A program made the translations under genes and the position numbers. The notes beneath the pieces are model-generated. The model made no database searches, was not told where the DNA came from, and saw nothing but the letters and a program-made list of their open reading frames with translations. From Serratia liquefaciens ATCC 27592 (GTDB lineage Bacteria; Pseudomonadota; Gammaproteobacteria; Enterobacterales; Enterobacteriaceae), in the NCBI RefSeq assembly GCF_000422085.1, contig NC_021741.1, forward strand, positions 4,898,001-4,962,000: a DNA stretch of 64,000 bases, read 5' to 3'. Each line of letters begins with the position of its first letter. Within the stretch, counting starts at the first letter, position 1. Positions 9,247 to 19,367 of this stretch are shown here, piece after piece.

Positions 9247-11961
9247 ATGCTGATCCCATCGAAACTGAGCCGTCCGGTACGGCTGCAAAATACCGTGATC
9301 CGCGATCGCCTGCTGGCCAAATTAGCCAGCACGGCCAACTATCGCCTGACATTGGTCAATTGCCCTGCGGGATACGGGAAAACGACGCTGGTCGCACAGT
9401 GGGCGGCCGGTAAATCAGATCTGGGCTGGTACTCGCTGGATGAAAGCGACAACCAACCCGAGCGCTTCGCCAGCTACCTGATCGCCGCCTTGCAACACGC
9501 CAGCGGCGGCCACTGCGTCAAAAGCGAAGCACTGAGTCAAAAGCATCAGTACGCCAGCCTGTCGGCACTGTTCGCCCAGGTGTTTATCGAGCTTTCCGAC
9601 TGGCATCAGCCACTGTATCTGGTGATTGACGACTACCACCTGATCACCAATGACGTGATTCATGAAGCCATGCGCTTTTTCCTGCGCCACCAGCCGGAAA
9701 ATCTGACGCTGATCCTGCTGTCCCGCACCTTGCCGCCGTTGGGCATTGCCAATCTGCGCGTGCGTGACCAACTTTTGGAAATGGGCACGCAACAGCTGGC
9801 GTTTACCCATCACGAAGCCAAACAGTTCTTTGACTGCCGCCTGACGGCCCCCATGGAACAGCATGACAGCAGCCGGCTGTGCGATGAGGTCGAAGGTTGG
9901 GCTACCGCGCTGCAGCTCATTGCGTTATCCGCCCGTCAATCCACGTCTTCCGCCCAGCAGTCGGCCAAACGCCTGGCGGGGCTTAATGCCAGCCACCTGT
10001 CGGATTATCTGGTGGACGAAGTGCTGGATCACGTCGATGCCGAGGCGCGCGCCTTCCTGCTGCGTTGTTCGGTGCTGCGTTCCATGAACGATGCGCTGAT
10101 CGTCCGCCTGACCGGCGAAGACAACGGCCAGCAACGGCTGGAAGAGCTGGAGCGTCAGGGCTTATTTATCCACCGCATGGACGACAGCGGCGAGTGGTTC
10201 TGTTTCCACCCGTTATTCGCCACCTTCCTGCGTCAGCGTTGCCAATGGGAATTGGCGCTGGAACTGCCGGGCCTGCACCGGGCCGCCGCCGAAGGTTGGC
10301 TGGCGCTGGGGTATCCGGCGGAGGCAATCCACCACGCGCTGGCGGCCAGCGATGTCAGCATGCTGCGCGATATCCTGTTGCAGCATGCCTGGTCGCTGTT
10401 CCACCACAGTGAACTGGCCCTGCTGGAAGAGTGTCTGAACGCGCTTCCTTACGAAAAGCTGATCCAAAACCCCAAGCTTGCACTGCTGCAGGCCTGGCTG
10501 GCGCAGAGCCAGCACCGCTATATCGAAGTGAATACGCTGCTGGAGCGCGCCGAACAGGCAATGCGCGAGCATAAAATTGACGTCGATCGCACCCTGCACG
10601 CCGAATTTGATGCTCTGCGCGCGCAGGTGGCAATCAACGCCGGCAAGCCGGAAGAGGCCGAACGCCTGGCCACCGAAGCGCTGAAATTCCTGCCGCTTTC
10701 CAGCTATTACAGCCGCATCGTCGCCACCTCGGTCACCGGCGAAGTCCATCACTGCAAGGGCGAACTGGCTCGCGCACTGCCGATGATGCAGCAGACCGAG
10801 CAGATGGCCCGGCGCCATCAGGCTTACCACTACGCGCTTTGGGCGCTGCTGCAGCAGAGCGAAATTCTGATTGCACAGGGGTTCCTGCAGGCCGCCTACG
10901 AAACGCAGGACAAAGCTTTTGAGCTGGTGCGCGAACAGCATCTGGAACAGCTGCCGATGCACGAGTTCCTGCTGCGTATCCGTTCACAAATCCTGTGGTC
11001 CTGGTCGCGGCTGGACGAAGCGGAAGACGCCGCCCGCGAAGGCCTGAAAATCCTGGCCAACTATCAGCCTCAACAGCAGCTGCAGTGCATGGCCATGTTG
11101 GCCAAGTGCTCGCTGGCGCGTGGCGATCTGGATAACGCCAATGCGCACATGCAACGTTGTGAAGTCCTGCTGCACGGCTCTCAATACCACCGCGACTGGC
11201 TGACCAATGCCGACAAACCGCGGGTGATCCACTGGCAGATGACCGGCGACACCGCAGCCGCGGCCCAATGGCTGCGCCAGACCGAAAAACCCGGCATGGC
11301 GGACAACCACTTTATGCAAGGCCAGTGGCGCAACATTGCCCGGGTACAAATCATGCTGGGCCAGTATGAAGAGGCCGAAGTGGTGCTCGACGAGCTCAAC
11401 GACAATGCCCGCCGCCTGCGCCTGGTCAGCGATCTGAACCGTAACCTGTTGCTCAGCAACCAGCTTTACTGGCAGATGGAGCGTAAAAGCGACGCGCAGA
11501 AGGTCCTGATGGAGGCGCTTTCACTGGCCAGCCGTACCGGATTTATCAGCCATTTCGTCATTGAAGGCGAAGCGATGGCGCAGCAACTGCGCCAATTGAT
11601 TCAGCTTAATACGCTGCCGGAGTTGGAAAATCATCGCGCCCAACGTATTCTGCGCGACATCAATCAACATCACCGGCATAAGTTCGCGCATTTTGACGAG
11701 AACTTCGTCGATAAGCTGCTAACTCATCCACAGGTACCGGAACTGATTCGCACCAGCCCGCTGACGCAGCGCGAATGGCAGGTTCTGGGGCTGATTTATT
11801 CCGGCTACAGCAACGATCAAATTGCCGGCGAACTGGACGTGGCGGCTACCACCATCAAAACCCATATCCGTAACCTGTACCAGAAGTTGGGCGTAGCCCA
11901 TCGCCAGGAAGCGGTACAGCAGGCGCAGCAACTCCTGAAGATGATGGGGTACGGCGCCTGA
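9247..11961 (+). CDS. malT: Transcriptional activator of the maltose regulon, MalT
   Basis: A 904-residue LuxR-family STAND ATPase (E. coli MalT is 901). It contains a P-loop [15 protein letters not shown] (about 39-53), a Walker B region [11 protein letters not shown] (about 122-132), a long TPR-like helical region, and a C-terminal LuxR helix-turn-helix ([20 protein letters not shown] to [13 protein letters not shown], about 836-890). MalT is activated by maltotriose and ATP and turns on malPQ and the transport genes. It is transcribed away from malPQ. The maltose transporter genes are not in this window. Confidence 0.97.
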   Translation: MLIPSKLSRPVRLQNTVIRDRLLAKLASTANYRLTLVNCPAGYGKTTLVAQWAAGKSDLGWYSLDESDNQPERFASYLIAALQHASGGHCVKSEALSQKHQYASLSALFAQVFIELSDWHQPLYLVIDDYHLITNDVIHEAMRFFLRHQPENLTLILLSRTLPPLGIANLRVRDQLLEMGTQQLAFTHHEAKQFFDCRLTAPMEQHDSSRLCDEVEGWATALQLIALSARQSTSSAQQSAKRLAGLNASHLSDYLVDEVLDHVDAEARAFLLRCSVLRSMNDALIVRLTGEDNGQQRLEELERQGLFIHRMDDSGEWFCFHPLFATFLRQRCQWELALELPGLHRAAAEGWLALGYPAEAIHHALAASDVSMLRDILLQHAWSLFHHSELALLEECLNALPYEKLIQNPKLALLQAWLAQSQHRYIEVNTLLERAEQAMREHKIDVDRTLHAEFDALRAQVAINAGKPEEAERLATEALKFLPLSSYYSRIVATSVTGEVHHCKGELARALPMMQQTEQMARRHQAYHYALWALLQQSEILIAQGFLQAAYETQDKAFELVREQHLEQLPMHEFLLRIRSQILWSWSRLDEAEDAAREGLKILANYQPQQQLQCMAMLAKCSLARGDLDNANAHMQRCEVLLHGSQYHRDWLTNADKPRVIHWQMTGDTAAAAQWLRQTEKPGMADNHFMQGQWRNIARVQIMLGQYEEAEVVLDELNDNARRLRLVSDLNRNLLLSNQLYWQMERKSDAQKVLMEALSLASRTGFISHFVIEGEAMAQQLRQLIQLNTLPELENHRAQRILRDINQHHRHKFAHFDENFVDKLLTHPQVPELIRTSPLTQREWQVLGLIYSGYSNDQIAGELDVAATTIKTHIRNLYQKLGVAHRQEAVQQAQQLLKMMGYGA

Positions 11962-11986
11962 CGAATACAGAAAGGACTCATCGATT

Positions 11987-12535
11987 ATGGAAGATGTCAT
12001 TATTGGCAACGCTAAAAAAACTGATGCGGGAGAGGTGGTAAGGCTTATCGCACTGGCGGATAAAGATGCGGTACTGGCCCTGTCTGGCAAAGACGATATC
12101 AACGAAGCCCTGTTTCAGTACGAAGTGAACTTCGGCCGCCATGATGTCTATTTTGGCTATAAAAACGTCTTCGTGGCTCGGGACCAGGAAAAAATACTTG
12201 GCTGTATCCTGTATTTCAAAGGAGAAGATGAGTCAGGGTTCACAGCCATAACAGAACATCGAGCTGAAATGGAAAATGAATCAGACCCCGATGAAATATA
12301 TATAGATTCCCTGGCCGTCCTGCCGGAGTGCAGAGGACGAGGGATAGCAAAATCTCTGATTAGCCGTGTTGTTGAGGAGGCCGGGCGACAAGGGCTCAAT
12401 AAAGTCGGCCTTCTGGCAGATACGAAAAAACCTCATCTGAAAGCACTGTATCGCAAGCTAGGGTTCAAGGTGACGGCGGAGATAGAGCTCCTCAACGATC
12501 GCTACGAAAAGATGACGGTCGAAACGGGAGTTTAA
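11987..12535 (+). CDS. GNAT-family N-acetyltransferase
   Basis: A 182-residue single-domain GNAT protein. Motif A is clear: YIDSLAVLPECRGRGIAKSL (about 104-123), with the R-G-R-G-I-A pyrophosphate loop for acetyl-CoA, followed by LGF near residue 160 (KALYRKLGFKVTAE). The substrate cannot be inferred. It sits 25 bp after malT, at the site where E. coli carries the rtc genes, so it is probably a lineage-specific insertion. A perfect palindrome follows it. Its use of AAA, ATA and AGA codons appears heavier than in neighbours, hinting at a different origin. Confidence 0.85.
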   Translation: MEDVIIGNAKKTDAGEVVRLIALADKDAVLALSGKDDINEALFQYEVNFGRHDVYFGYKNVFVARDQEKILGCILYFKGEDESGFTAITEHRAEMENESDPDEIYIDSLAVLPECRGRGIAKSLISRVVEEAGRQGLNKVGLLADTKKPHLKALYRKLGFKVTAEIELLNDRYEKMTVETGV

Positions 12536-12539
12536 TGAG

Positions 12540-12565
12540 TCAGGAAAAGGGCGCCCTTTTCCTGA
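12540..12565. terminator. 26-bp perfect palindrome after the acetyltransferase gene
   Basis: TCAGGAAAAGGGC is followed directly by its exact reverse complement, starting four bases after the stop codon. As RNA it would form an 11-bp stem with a GCGC loop. There is no T-run downstream, so efficient intrinsic termination is uncertain. Confidence 0.55.
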
Positions 12566-12638
12566 TAGTGTTCTATATAGCAGCAGTACAACTGGTGTAA
12601 TAAACCACAATTTTAATCTGGTCTTAATTGCCGCGAAA

Positions 12639-12667
12639 TTGACTACAATGGCGGCATATTCTTATTA
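12639..12667 (+). promoter_or_regulatory. Probable sigma-70 promoter for glpE
   Basis: TTGACT (12639-12644) and TTATTA (12662-12667) are separated by 17 bp and lie about 20 bp before the glpE ATG. This is consensus-like at -35 and moderate at -10. Confidence 0.4.
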
Positions 12668-12684
12668 CGAGGCAGTTGGCAGTT

Positions 12685-13011
12685 ATGGAACAGTTTGAAG
12701 CGATCAACGTTGAGCAGGCGCACAGCCGTTGGAAAGACGACAGCGCCGCGCTGGTCGACATCCGCGATCCCCAGAGTTTTGAAGCCGGGCACACACCAGG
12801 CGCCTTCCACCTGACCAACGCCAGCCTGCAGACCTTTATGCAGCAAAACGACTTTGATCGTCCGGTGATGGTGATGTGCTACCACGGCAACAGCAGCCGC
12901 AGCGCGGCGCAATACCTGCTGCATCAGGGGTTTGACGCGGTGTACAGCATTGACGGCGGCTTCGAGGCATGGGCACGCCAATATCCTCAGGACGTTGAAA
13001 CCTCCGCATAA
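12685..13011 (+). CDS. glpE: Thiosulfate sulfurtransferase GlpE
   Basis: A 108-residue single-domain rhodanese. The active-site loop CYHGNSS (about 65-71) carries the persulfide-forming cysteine, and [13 protein letters not shown] is the CH2A-like motif. The ATG at 12685 (MEQFEAINV) matches the E. coli start; an upstream TTG would add three residues. It transfers sulfur from thiosulfate to cyanide or thiols; the physiological acceptor is uncertain. An intrinsic terminator follows, so much of its transcript may stop before glpG. Confidence 0.95.
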   Translation: MEQFEAINVEQAHSRWKDDSAALVDIRDPQSFEAGHTPGAFHLTNASLQTFMQQNDFDRPVMVMCYHGNSSRSAAQYLLHQGFDAVYSIDGGFEAWARQYPQDVETSA

Positions 13012-13018
13012 TCCTCCT

Positions 13019-13045
13019 CCCGCCGTCTGCGGCGGGTTCCTTTTT
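13019..13045 (+). terminator. Intrinsic terminator between glpE and glpG
   Basis: CCCGCCG (13019-13025), loop TCTG, CGGCGGG (13030-13036), followed by TTCCTTTTT. This is a good rho-independent terminator eight bases after the glpE stop. Confidence 0.8.
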
Positions 13046-13179
13046 CGCGCTTTTAGTGAGTGTTTTTGCGGGTTTTTCGCAGATCTGCTGCCTGCGCTCA
13101 GGATTTCGACGGTATAATCGGCCGTCAACGCCATCGGGGTAAACCGGCGGCTAAAATCATTCACTTAGACGGAAAAGCC

Positions 13180-14016
13180 ATGGTTAGAGTAATCGCCGTA
13201 TCCAACCCCCGCCTGGCGCAGGCCTTTGTTGACTATATGGCGACACAGGGCATCGAGCTACGGGTGCACAACAGCGGCGAAGCGGCAGAGATCTGGCTGG
13301 CTGACGACAGCCATCTGGAACAGGTACAACATGAGCTGCAGCAGTTTCTGATCGATCCACTCAACAGCCGCTACCGGGCCGCCAGTTGGCAGGCCGGCAA
13401 GACCGACGCCGAGCTGCACTACCAGGGTTATTCTTATCTGCACACCTTGCGCAGCAAGGCCGGCCCGCTAACGCTGAGCGTGATGGCGCTGTGCATTGTG
13501 GTCTATATCCTGATGCAGATATTGGGCGACGACGCAGTAATGTACTGGCTGTCCTGGCCGCAGAACAGCGAGCAGTACACGCAACTGTGGCGCTGGGTCA
13601 GCCATGCTTTCCTGCATTTCTCGCTGCTGCACATCACCTTTAACCTGATGTGGTGGTGGTATCTCGGCGGCCCGATGGAAAAACGCCTCGGCGCCGGCAA
13701 GCTGTTTGTGCTGGCGGTGGTCTCGGCCTTTTTCAGCGGTTGGGCGCAGTCGCTGTTCAGCGGTGCCTTGTTCGGTGGCCTGTCCGGCGTAGTCTATGCG
13801 CTGATGGGTTACTGTTGGCTTAGCGGCGAACGTGCACCGGAACGCGGTCTGATGCTGCCACGCGGCCTGATGGTGTTTTCGGTTCTGTGGCTGGTGGCCG
13901 GATATTTCGATATTTTAGGAATGTCGATCGCTAACGCGGCACACGTAGCCGGTTTAGTGTTAGGGTTATTGATGGCATTTTGGGACACGCGTCATCGCGC
14001 GCACAACGAACAATAA
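13180..14016 (+). CDS. glpG: Rhomboid intramembrane serine protease GlpG
   Basis: The protein is 278 residues from the ATG at 13180 ([20 protein letters not shown]); the frame is open further upstream but homology to E. coli GlpG (276 aa) supports this start. It has a soluble N-terminal domain of about 80 residues and then six membrane segments. The rhomboid signatures are [23 protein letters not shown] with the catalytic serine (about 203) and ANAAHVAG with the catalytic histidine (about 256). It cleaves substrates within the inner membrane. It is likely co-transcribed with glpR, whose start lies 36 bp downstream. Confidence 0.96.
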   Translation: MVRVIAVSNPRLAQAFVDYMATQGIELRVHNSGEAAEIWLADDSHLEQVQHELQQFLIDPLNSRYRAASWQAGKTDAELHYQGYSYLHTLRSKAGPLTLSVMALCIVVYILMQILGDDAVMYWLSWPQNSEQYTQLWRWVSHAFLHFSLLHITFNLMWWWYLGGPMEKRLGAGKLFVLAVVSAFFSGWAQSLFSGALFGGLSGVVYALMGYCWLSGERAPERGLMLPRGLMVFSVLWLVAGYFDILGMSIANAAHVAGLVLGLLMAFWDTRHRAHNEQ

Positions 14017-14052
14017 CAGCCAGGTACAAGCCGGGCGTTTTAGGGGATTATC

Positions 14053-14811
14053 GTGAAGCAAACACAGCGTCATGACGCAATTATCGAGCTGGTGCGCCTG
14101 CAGGGGTATGTCAGCACGGAAGAACTGGTCGAACATTTTGACGTCAGCCCGCAAACGATTCGCCGTGATTTGAATGACCTGGCCGATCAGAACAAAATCC
14201 AACGTCATCACGGTGGCGCCGCGCTGCCCTCCAGCTCGGTGAACGCCGCGTATAACGATCGTAAAGTGATGTGGTCGGAACAGAAAGCGCGTATTGCCCA
14301 ACGCGTCGCCAGCCAAATCCCGGACGGTGCCACGCTGTTTATCGACATCGGCACCACGCCGGAAGCGGTCGCCCATGCACTGATGAACCACAAGAACCTG
14401 CGCGTGGTGACCAATAACCTGAACGTCGCCACCCTGCTGACCGCCAAAGAAGATTTCCGTTTGATCCTGGCCGGTGGCGAAGTGCGCACCCGCGATGGCG
14501 GCATCATGGGCGAGGCCACGCTGGACTTTATCTCTCAGTTCCGTCTCGATTACGGCATTCTCGGTATCAGCGGCATCGATATGGACGGCTCGCTGCTCGA
14601 ATTCGACTATCACGAAGTGCGCACCAAACGCGCAATTATCGAAAACTCACGCTGCGTGATGCTGGTGACCGACCACTCCAAATTCGGCCGTAACGCGATG
14701 GTCAACCTCGGTAACATGAACCTGATCGACTATCTGTTTACCGACCAACTGCCACCGCCAAGCGTGATGAAAATCATCGAGCAGTACGACGTACAGCTCG
14801 AACTGTGCTAA
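14053..14811 (+). CDS. glpR: Glycerol-3-phosphate regulon repressor GlpR
   Basis: A 252-residue DeoR-family repressor. The N-terminal helix-turn-helix spans about residues 6-57 (MKQTQRHDAIIELV..VSPQTIRRDLNDLA). The C-terminal sugar-phosphate sensor domain contains IDIGTTPEAVA and the conserved VTDHSKFGR. It binds glycerol-3-phosphate and represses glp operons, including the adjacent glpD, upstream of which matching operators are visible. No internal defects are seen. Confidence 0.96.
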   Translation: MKQTQRHDAIIELVRLQGYVSTEELVEHFDVSPQTIRRDLNDLADQNKIQRHHGGAALPSSSVNAAYNDRKVMWSEQKARIAQRVASQIPDGATLFIDIGTTPEAVAHALMNHKNLRVVTNNLNVATLLTAKEDFRLILAGGEVRTRDGGIMGEATLDFISQFRLDYGILGISGIDMDGSLLEFDYHEVRTKRAIIENSRCVMLVTDHSKFGRNAMVNLGNMNLIDYLFTDQLPPPSVMKIIEQYDVQLELC

Positions 14812-14950
14812 GCCCTCTCCGTCACGTTTAACCCTGCGGTACCGCTTTTACCTCCGTTATTCCTGCCGTTTTCTCCGGGGTTCAGCCTGCTGGCCCCGGT
14901 CATTCCTGATCGAAATACCCCTTCTTTTTGTATACCTACTATCACCAAAC

Positions 14951-14966
14951 TGTTACCTCTATCACG
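14951..14966. promoter_or_regulatory. CRP-like site upstream of glpD
   Basis: TGTTA-CCTCTA-TCACG agrees with the CRP consensus TGTGA-N6-TCACA at eight of ten informative positions and lies about 110 bp before the glpD start. CRP control of glpD is known in E. coli. Confidence 0.5.
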
Positions 14967-15023
14967 CCTAAATGTTTTTGTTTGGTTAAGTCTTGGCTTG
15001 TTTGTTGGTTTTTGATTACAATC

Positions 15024-15061
15024 ATGAGCGAAAACGAACATGAAAGAGCTATTTCGAACAT
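15024..15061. promoter_or_regulatory. Tandem GlpR operators at glpD
   Basis: ATGAGCGAAAACGAACAT (15024-15041) and AAGAGCTATTTCGAACAT (15044-15061) both resemble the GlpR operator core ATGTTCGATAACGAACAT; the right half is strongest (CGAACAT in both). They start exactly 20 bp apart, and the second abuts the glpD ribosome-binding site. Confidence 0.75.
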
Positions 15062-15076
15062 CTGGAGGAAGTTGAC

Positions 15077-16585
15077 GTGGAAACCAAAGACTTGATCGTT
15101 ATCGGTGGCGGCATCAACGGTGCCGGCATCGCGGCGGATGCTGCCGGGCGCGGCCTGTCCGTACTGCTGCTGGAAGCGCAAGACTTGGCCTGTGCTACGT
15201 CTTCCGCCAGTTCCAAACTGATCCACGGTGGCCTGCGCTACCTGGAACACTACGAATTCCGTTTGGTCAGCGAAGCGCTGGCAGAGCGTGAAGTACTGCT
15301 GAAATTGGCACCGCACATTGCCTTCCCAATGCGTTTCCGTCTGCCGCACCAGCCGCACCTGCGTCCGGCCTGGATGATCCGTATCGGTCTGTTCCTGTAC
15401 GATCACCTGGGTAAACGCACCAGCCTGCCAGGCAGCAAGGGTTTGCGCTTTGGACCAGAATCGGTGCTGAAACCTGAATTGAAGCGCGGTTTCGAATATT
15501 CCGACTGCTGGGTCGACGATGCTCGCCTGGTGGTGTTGAACGCCCAGGAAGTGGAAAAACGCGGTGGCGAAGTGCGTACCCGTACCAAGGTCACCCGCGC
15601 ATGGCGTGAGAATGGCCTGTGGATGGTAGAAGCGGTCGACGTCGACAGCGGCAAAACCTTTACCTGGCGCGCCAAAGGCCTGGTGAACGCCACTGGCCCA
15701 TGGGTGAAAAACTTCTTCGACGACGGCCTGAAGCTGAAATCACCTTACGGTATCCGCCTGATCAAAGGCAGCCACATCGTGGTGCCGCGCGTACACGATC
15801 AGCCGCAGTCCTATATTCTGCAAAACGAAGACCACCGTATCGTCTTCGTGATCCCATGGAATGACGAGTTCTCCATCATCGGCACCACCGACGTGGAATA
15901 CCACGGCGATCCGAAAGACGTGAAAATTGACGATAACGAAATCAACTACCTGCTGAAAGTGTATAACGACCACTTCAAGAAACAGCTGGGCCGTGACGAT
16001 ATCGTCTGGACTTACTCCGGCGTGCGCCCACTGTGCGACGACGAATCGGACTCGCCACAGGCGGTCACCCGCGACTACACGCTGGACGTGCATGACGAAA
16101 AGGGCAAAGCGCCGCTGCTGTCAGTGTTCGGCGGTAAACTGACCACCTATCGCAAGCTGGCTGAGCATGCGATGGAAAAACTGTCGCACTACTACCCTGG
16201 CTGCGGCCCGGCGTGGACCAAAAACGGTTCGCTGCCAGGCGGCGACATCGGTGGCGATCGCGATAGCTACGCCGCAAAACTGCGCCGCGAGCACAGCTGG
16301 CTGCCTGAATCACTGGCGCGTCGCTTTGCACGCACCTACGGCAGCCACAGTGAGCTGATCCTGGCCGGTGCCAACAGCCTCAACGATCTGGGCGAAGATT
16401 TCGGTCACGGCCTGCATGAAGCCGAGCTGCGCTACCTGATCGAAAAAGAATGGGTGGTCGAGCTGGATGACGCTATCTGGCGCCGCACCAAGTTGGGCAT
16501 GTGGCTGGACGAAACGCAGCAGGCACGAGTCAAGGCCTGGCTGGCAGAACACGCGAAAGCGAAAACGCTGTCTCTGGCATCGTAA
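15077..16585 (+). CDS. glpD: Aerobic glycerol-3-phosphate dehydrogenase
   Basis: A 502-residue FAD-dependent, membrane-associated enzyme that oxidises glycerol-3-phosphate to dihydroxyacetone phosphate and passes electrons to ubiquinone. The FAD-binding motif VIGGGINGAGIAADAAGRGL is at residues 8-27; further conserved segments are SSKLIHGGLRYLEHYEFRLV and VFGGKLTTYRKLAEHA. The start codon is GTG, preceded by GGAGGAA at good spacing. It follows glpR on the same strand, with its own operator-bearing promoter region of 265 bp, and is closed by a strong terminator. Confidence 0.97.
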   Translation: METKDLIVIGGGINGAGIAADAAGRGLSVLLLEAQDLACATSSASSKLIHGGLRYLEHYEFRLVSEALAEREVLLKLAPHIAFPMRFRLPHQPHLRPAWMIRIGLFLYDHLGKRTSLPGSKGLRFGPESVLKPELKRGFEYSDCWVDDARLVVLNAQEVEKRGGEVRTRTKVTRAWRENGLWMVEAVDVDSGKTFTWRAKGLVNATGPWVKNFFDDGLKLKSPYGIRLIKGSHIVVPRVHDQPQSYILQNEDHRIVFVIPWNDEFSIIGTTDVEYHGDPKDVKIDDNEINYLLKVYNDHFKKQLGRDDIVWTYSGVRPLCDDESDSPQAVTRDYTLDVHDEKGKAPLLSVFGGKLTTYRKLAEHAMEKLSHYYPGCGPAWTKNGSLPGGDIGGDRDSYAAKLRREHSWLPESLARRFARTYGSHSELILAGANSLNDLGEDFGHGLHEAELRYLIEKEWVVELDDAIWRRTKLGMWLDETQQARVKAWLAEHAKAKTLSLAS

Positions 16586-16598
16586 ACCGCTAAACGTT

Positions 16599-16626
16599 AA
16601 AAGGGCCGGATATCCGGCCCTTTTTT
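16599..16626. terminator. Bidirectional terminator between glpD and glgP
   Basis: AAAAGGGCCGG, loop ATAT, CCGGCCCTTTT, then further T residues. It is palindromic with A-tract and T-tract flanks, so it can serve both convergent genes. Confidence 0.9.
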
Positions 16627-16629
16627 ACA

Positions 16630-19077
16630 TTACAGCTTAATGGGTTTGATGTGCCAGATTTCGTCCGCATACTCCTGGATGGTGCGGTCGGAAGAGAAGT
16701 AGCCCATATTGGCGATATTCAGCACCGCCCGACGCGTCCAGTCGTCCTGATTGCGATACACCTCATCCACCTTGTCCTGCGTATCCACATAGCTGCGGTA
16801 ATCTGCCAGCAGTTGATAGTGATCGCCCAGATTTACCAGTGAATCAAACAGGTTGCTGTAGCGCTTGGGTTCTTCAGGGCTGTAAACGCCGGTGGCAATC
16901 TGGGTCAGCGCCTGATGCAGCTCCGGATCCTGCTCATAGTACAGATGCGGGTTGTAACCGTTGCGGCGTAGCTCCTCCACCTGCTCGGCGGTGTTGCCGA
17001 AGATGAAGATGTTCTCCGCCCCCACGTGTTCCAGCATTTCAACGTTAGCCCCATCCAGCGTGCCGATAGTCAGCGCGCCATTCAGCGCAAATTTCATGTT
17101 ACTGGTGCCGGACGCCTCGGTGCCTGCCAGCGAGATCTGTTCGGACAGGTCCGCCGCCGGAATGATCATTTGCGCCAGGCTGACGCTGTAGTTTGGAATG
17201 AACACCACTTTCAGCTGCGTATGCACTCGCGAATCGTTATTGATCACCTTGGCGACGTCGTTGATCAAGCGGATGATTTGTTTGGCGGCGTAATAAGCCG
17301 AAGCCGCCTTGCCGGCAAAGATCACCACGCGCGGCACCCGTTCGGTTTCCGGATCCTGCAGCAGGCGGTTATACAGCGTGATCACGTGCAGTACGTTAAG
17401 CAGCTGCCGTTTGTATTCGTGGATACGCTTAATCTGTACGTCGAACAGCGCGTCCGGGTTGACCACCACATTCAACGTTTTGGCGATGTAGGTCGCCAGT
17501 CGCTCCTTGTTCTGACGTTTGGCGCTTTGCACCGCCTTCAGGAAGCTGGGGTAGTCGATATTGGCCTTGATCTCGCTCAGTTGGCTGAGATCGGTACGCC
17601 AGGTCTGACCGATGCTGTCGTCCAGCACGTCAGACAGCGGTCGGTTAGCCAGCCCCAGCCAGCGGCGTGGGGTGACACCGTTGGTTTTATTGCAGAAGCG
17701 ATCAGGGAAAATACGGGCGAAATCGGCAAACAGCGATTGCACCATCAGTTCGGAGTGCAGCGCTGAAACGCCGTTAACCTTGTGGCTCGCCACGACCGCC
17801 AGCCAGGCCATACGCACCCGGCGACCATTGGTTTCATCAATGATAGACACCCGCGCCAGCAGCTCATTGTCGCCCGGCGCCACTTCCTGCACCTGTTTGA
17901 GGAAGTGATCGTTAATCTCGAAAATCAGCTGCAGGTGACGCGGCAGGATCCGACCAATCATGTCCAGCGGCCAGGTTTCCAGCGCTTCGCTCATCAACGT
18001 GTGGTTGGTGTAAGAAAACACCTGCTCGACCACCGCCCAGGCATCCAGCCAGCTGAACTTATGTTCGTCGATTAGCCGGTGCATCAGCTCAGGGATAGAC
18101 AACACCGGGTGGGTATCATTGAGGTGAATGGCAATCTTGTCTGCCAGGTTGTCGAAGCTTTTATGCATCGTCCAATGGCGGTTGAGGATATCCTGCACCG
18201 TGGCCGACACCAGGAAATACTCCTGCCGCAGGCGAAGCTCACGCCCTGAATACGTCGAGTCATCGGGATAGAGCACGCGTGATACGTTTTCAGAATGGTT
18301 TTTATCCTCAACCGCCGCAAAGTAATCGCCCTGATTGAATTTACCCAGGTTGATTTCATTACTGGCCTGCGCGCTCCACAGCCGCAGCGTATTGGTGGCG
18401 TCGGTATCAAAACCGGGGATCACCTGATCGTAAGCAGTGGCGACTACCTCTTCGGTTTCCACCCAGCGCGCCTTGGCGCCTTCCTGCTGGATCCGTCCGC
18501 CAAAGCGCACCTTATAGCGGGTGTTATGACGTGGGAACTCCCACGGATTGCCGTATTCCAACCAATAGTCCGGTGACTCCATCTGTTGGCCGTTTACGAT
18601 ATTCTGTTTGAACATGCCGTATTCGTAACGAATGCCGTAGCCCCGACCCGGCAGCGCCAGCGTCGCCAGCGAATCCAGGAAGCAGGCGGCCAATCGCCCC
18701 AGCCCGCCGTTGCCCAGCCCTGGATCGTTCTCCTCCTCCAGCAGCTCGCCCAGGCTCAGCCCCATCTCATTCAACGCGTCGTCGATATCCTGATAAATCC
18801 CCATCGACAACAAGGCGTTGGACAGCGTCCGGCCAATCAGAAACTCCATCGACAGGTAATAAACCTGGCGCACATCCTGCGAAAGTTGCGCACGGTTAGA
18901 ACGTAACCAGCGCTCCACCATACGGTCACGCACCGCAAACAGCACGGCATTCAGCCAGTCATGCTGGTTGGCGATAGCCGGATCCTTGCCGACGATAAAC
19001 ATTAACTTATAGGCGATGGAGTGTTTCAGCGCTTCAACACTGACCGTGGGTGAGGTGTAACTAATCGGTGAAGTCAT
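16630..19077 (-). CDS. glgP: Glycogen phosphorylase
   Basis: The protein is 815 residues from [10 protein letters not shown], identical in length to E. coli GlgP; an upstream in-frame start would add 14 residues. It is a GT35 enzyme releasing glucose-1-phosphate from glycogen. It shows [19 protein letters not shown] (about 125-143) and the pyridoxal-phosphate region [19 protein letters not shown]. It is last in the glgBXCAP order. A 272-bp gap holding two inverted ERIC repeats separates it from glgA, unlike the tight spacing elsewhere in the cluster. Confidence 0.97.
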   Translation of the reverse strand: MTSPISYTSPTVSVEALKHSIAYKLMFIVGKDPAIANQHDWLNAVLFAVRDRMVERWLRSNRAQLSQDVRQVYYLSMEFLIGRTLSNALLSMGIYQDIDDALNEMGLSLGELLEEENDPGLGNGGLGRLAACFLDSLATLALPGRGYGIRYEYGMFKQNIVNGQQMESPDYWLEYGNPWEFPRHNTRYKVRFGGRIQQEGAKARWVETEEVVATAYDQVIPGFDTDATNTLRLWSAQASNEINLGKFNQGDYFAAVEDKNHSENVSRVLYPDDSTYSGRELRLRQEYFLVSATVQDILNRHWTMHKSFDNLADKIAIHLNDTHPVLSIPELMHRLIDEHKFSWLDAWAVVEQVFSYTNHTLMSEALETWPLDMIGRILPRHLQLIFEINDHFLKQVQEVAPGDNELLARVSIIDETNGRRVRMAWLAVVASHKVNGVSALHSELMVQSLFADFARIFPDRFCNKTNGVTPRRWLGLANRPLSDVLDDSIGQTWRTDLSQLSEIKANIDYPSFLKAVQSAKRQNKERLATYIAKTLNVVVNPDALFDVQIKRIHEYKRQLLNVLHVITLYNRLLQDPETERVPRVVIFAGKAASAYYAAKQIIRLINDVAKVINNDSRVHTQLKVVFIPNYSVSLAQMIIPAADLSEQISLAGTEASGTSNMKFALNGALTIGTLDGANVEMLEHVGAENIFIFGNTAEQVEELRRNGYNPHLYYEQDPELHQALTQIATGVYSPEEPKRYSNLFDSLVNLGDHYQLLADYRSYVDTQDKVDEVYRNQDDWTRRAVLNIANMGYFSSDRTIQEYADEIWHIKPIKL

Positions 19078-19101
19078 AGCTTTTCGATCCCAAGTTTGTG
19101 G

Positions 19102-19225
19102 CTGCCCGTCGCCTTTCAAGCCGCAGCGTTGTTACCTGCACTTGCTCACCCAGTTACTTACTAAAGTAAGCGCCTGGGGATGAGTAAGCTGGCCGCCTAG
19201 CTGCAACGTGAAATTCATAGGGCAT
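19102..19225. repeat. ERIC element (about 124 bp), first of an inverted pair
   Basis: It begins near CTGCCCGTCGCC and ends near CATAGGGCATT. The core contains CACCCAGTTACTTACTAAAG and TAAGCGCCTGGGGATGAG. The termini are degenerate compared with the 4012-4138 copy. It lies just upstream of glgP, in the opposite orientation to the copy at 19241-19367. Confidence 0.8.
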
Positions 19226-19240
19226 TACAATAGGTGTTGA

Positions 19241-19367
19241 TATACCCAAAATAATTGGCGCTGCATCAAGGCGGCAAAAAAACTTATCCCGATGAGCTTA
19301 CACTGGTAAGTGATTCGGGTAAGTGAGTGCAGCCAACACAGAGGCAGCGTCAAATATGACGGGAATA
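19241..19367. repeat. ERIC element (127 bp) that overlaps the 3' end of glgA
   Basis: It is bounded by TATACCC (19241-19247) and GGGAATA (19361-19367). The core has CCCGATGAGCTTACACTGGT followed by AAGTGATTCGGGTAAG. The glgA stop codon is at 19350-19352, so the repeat supplies the last five GlgA codons (Y-S-R-H-I) and the stop. Confidence 0.85.
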
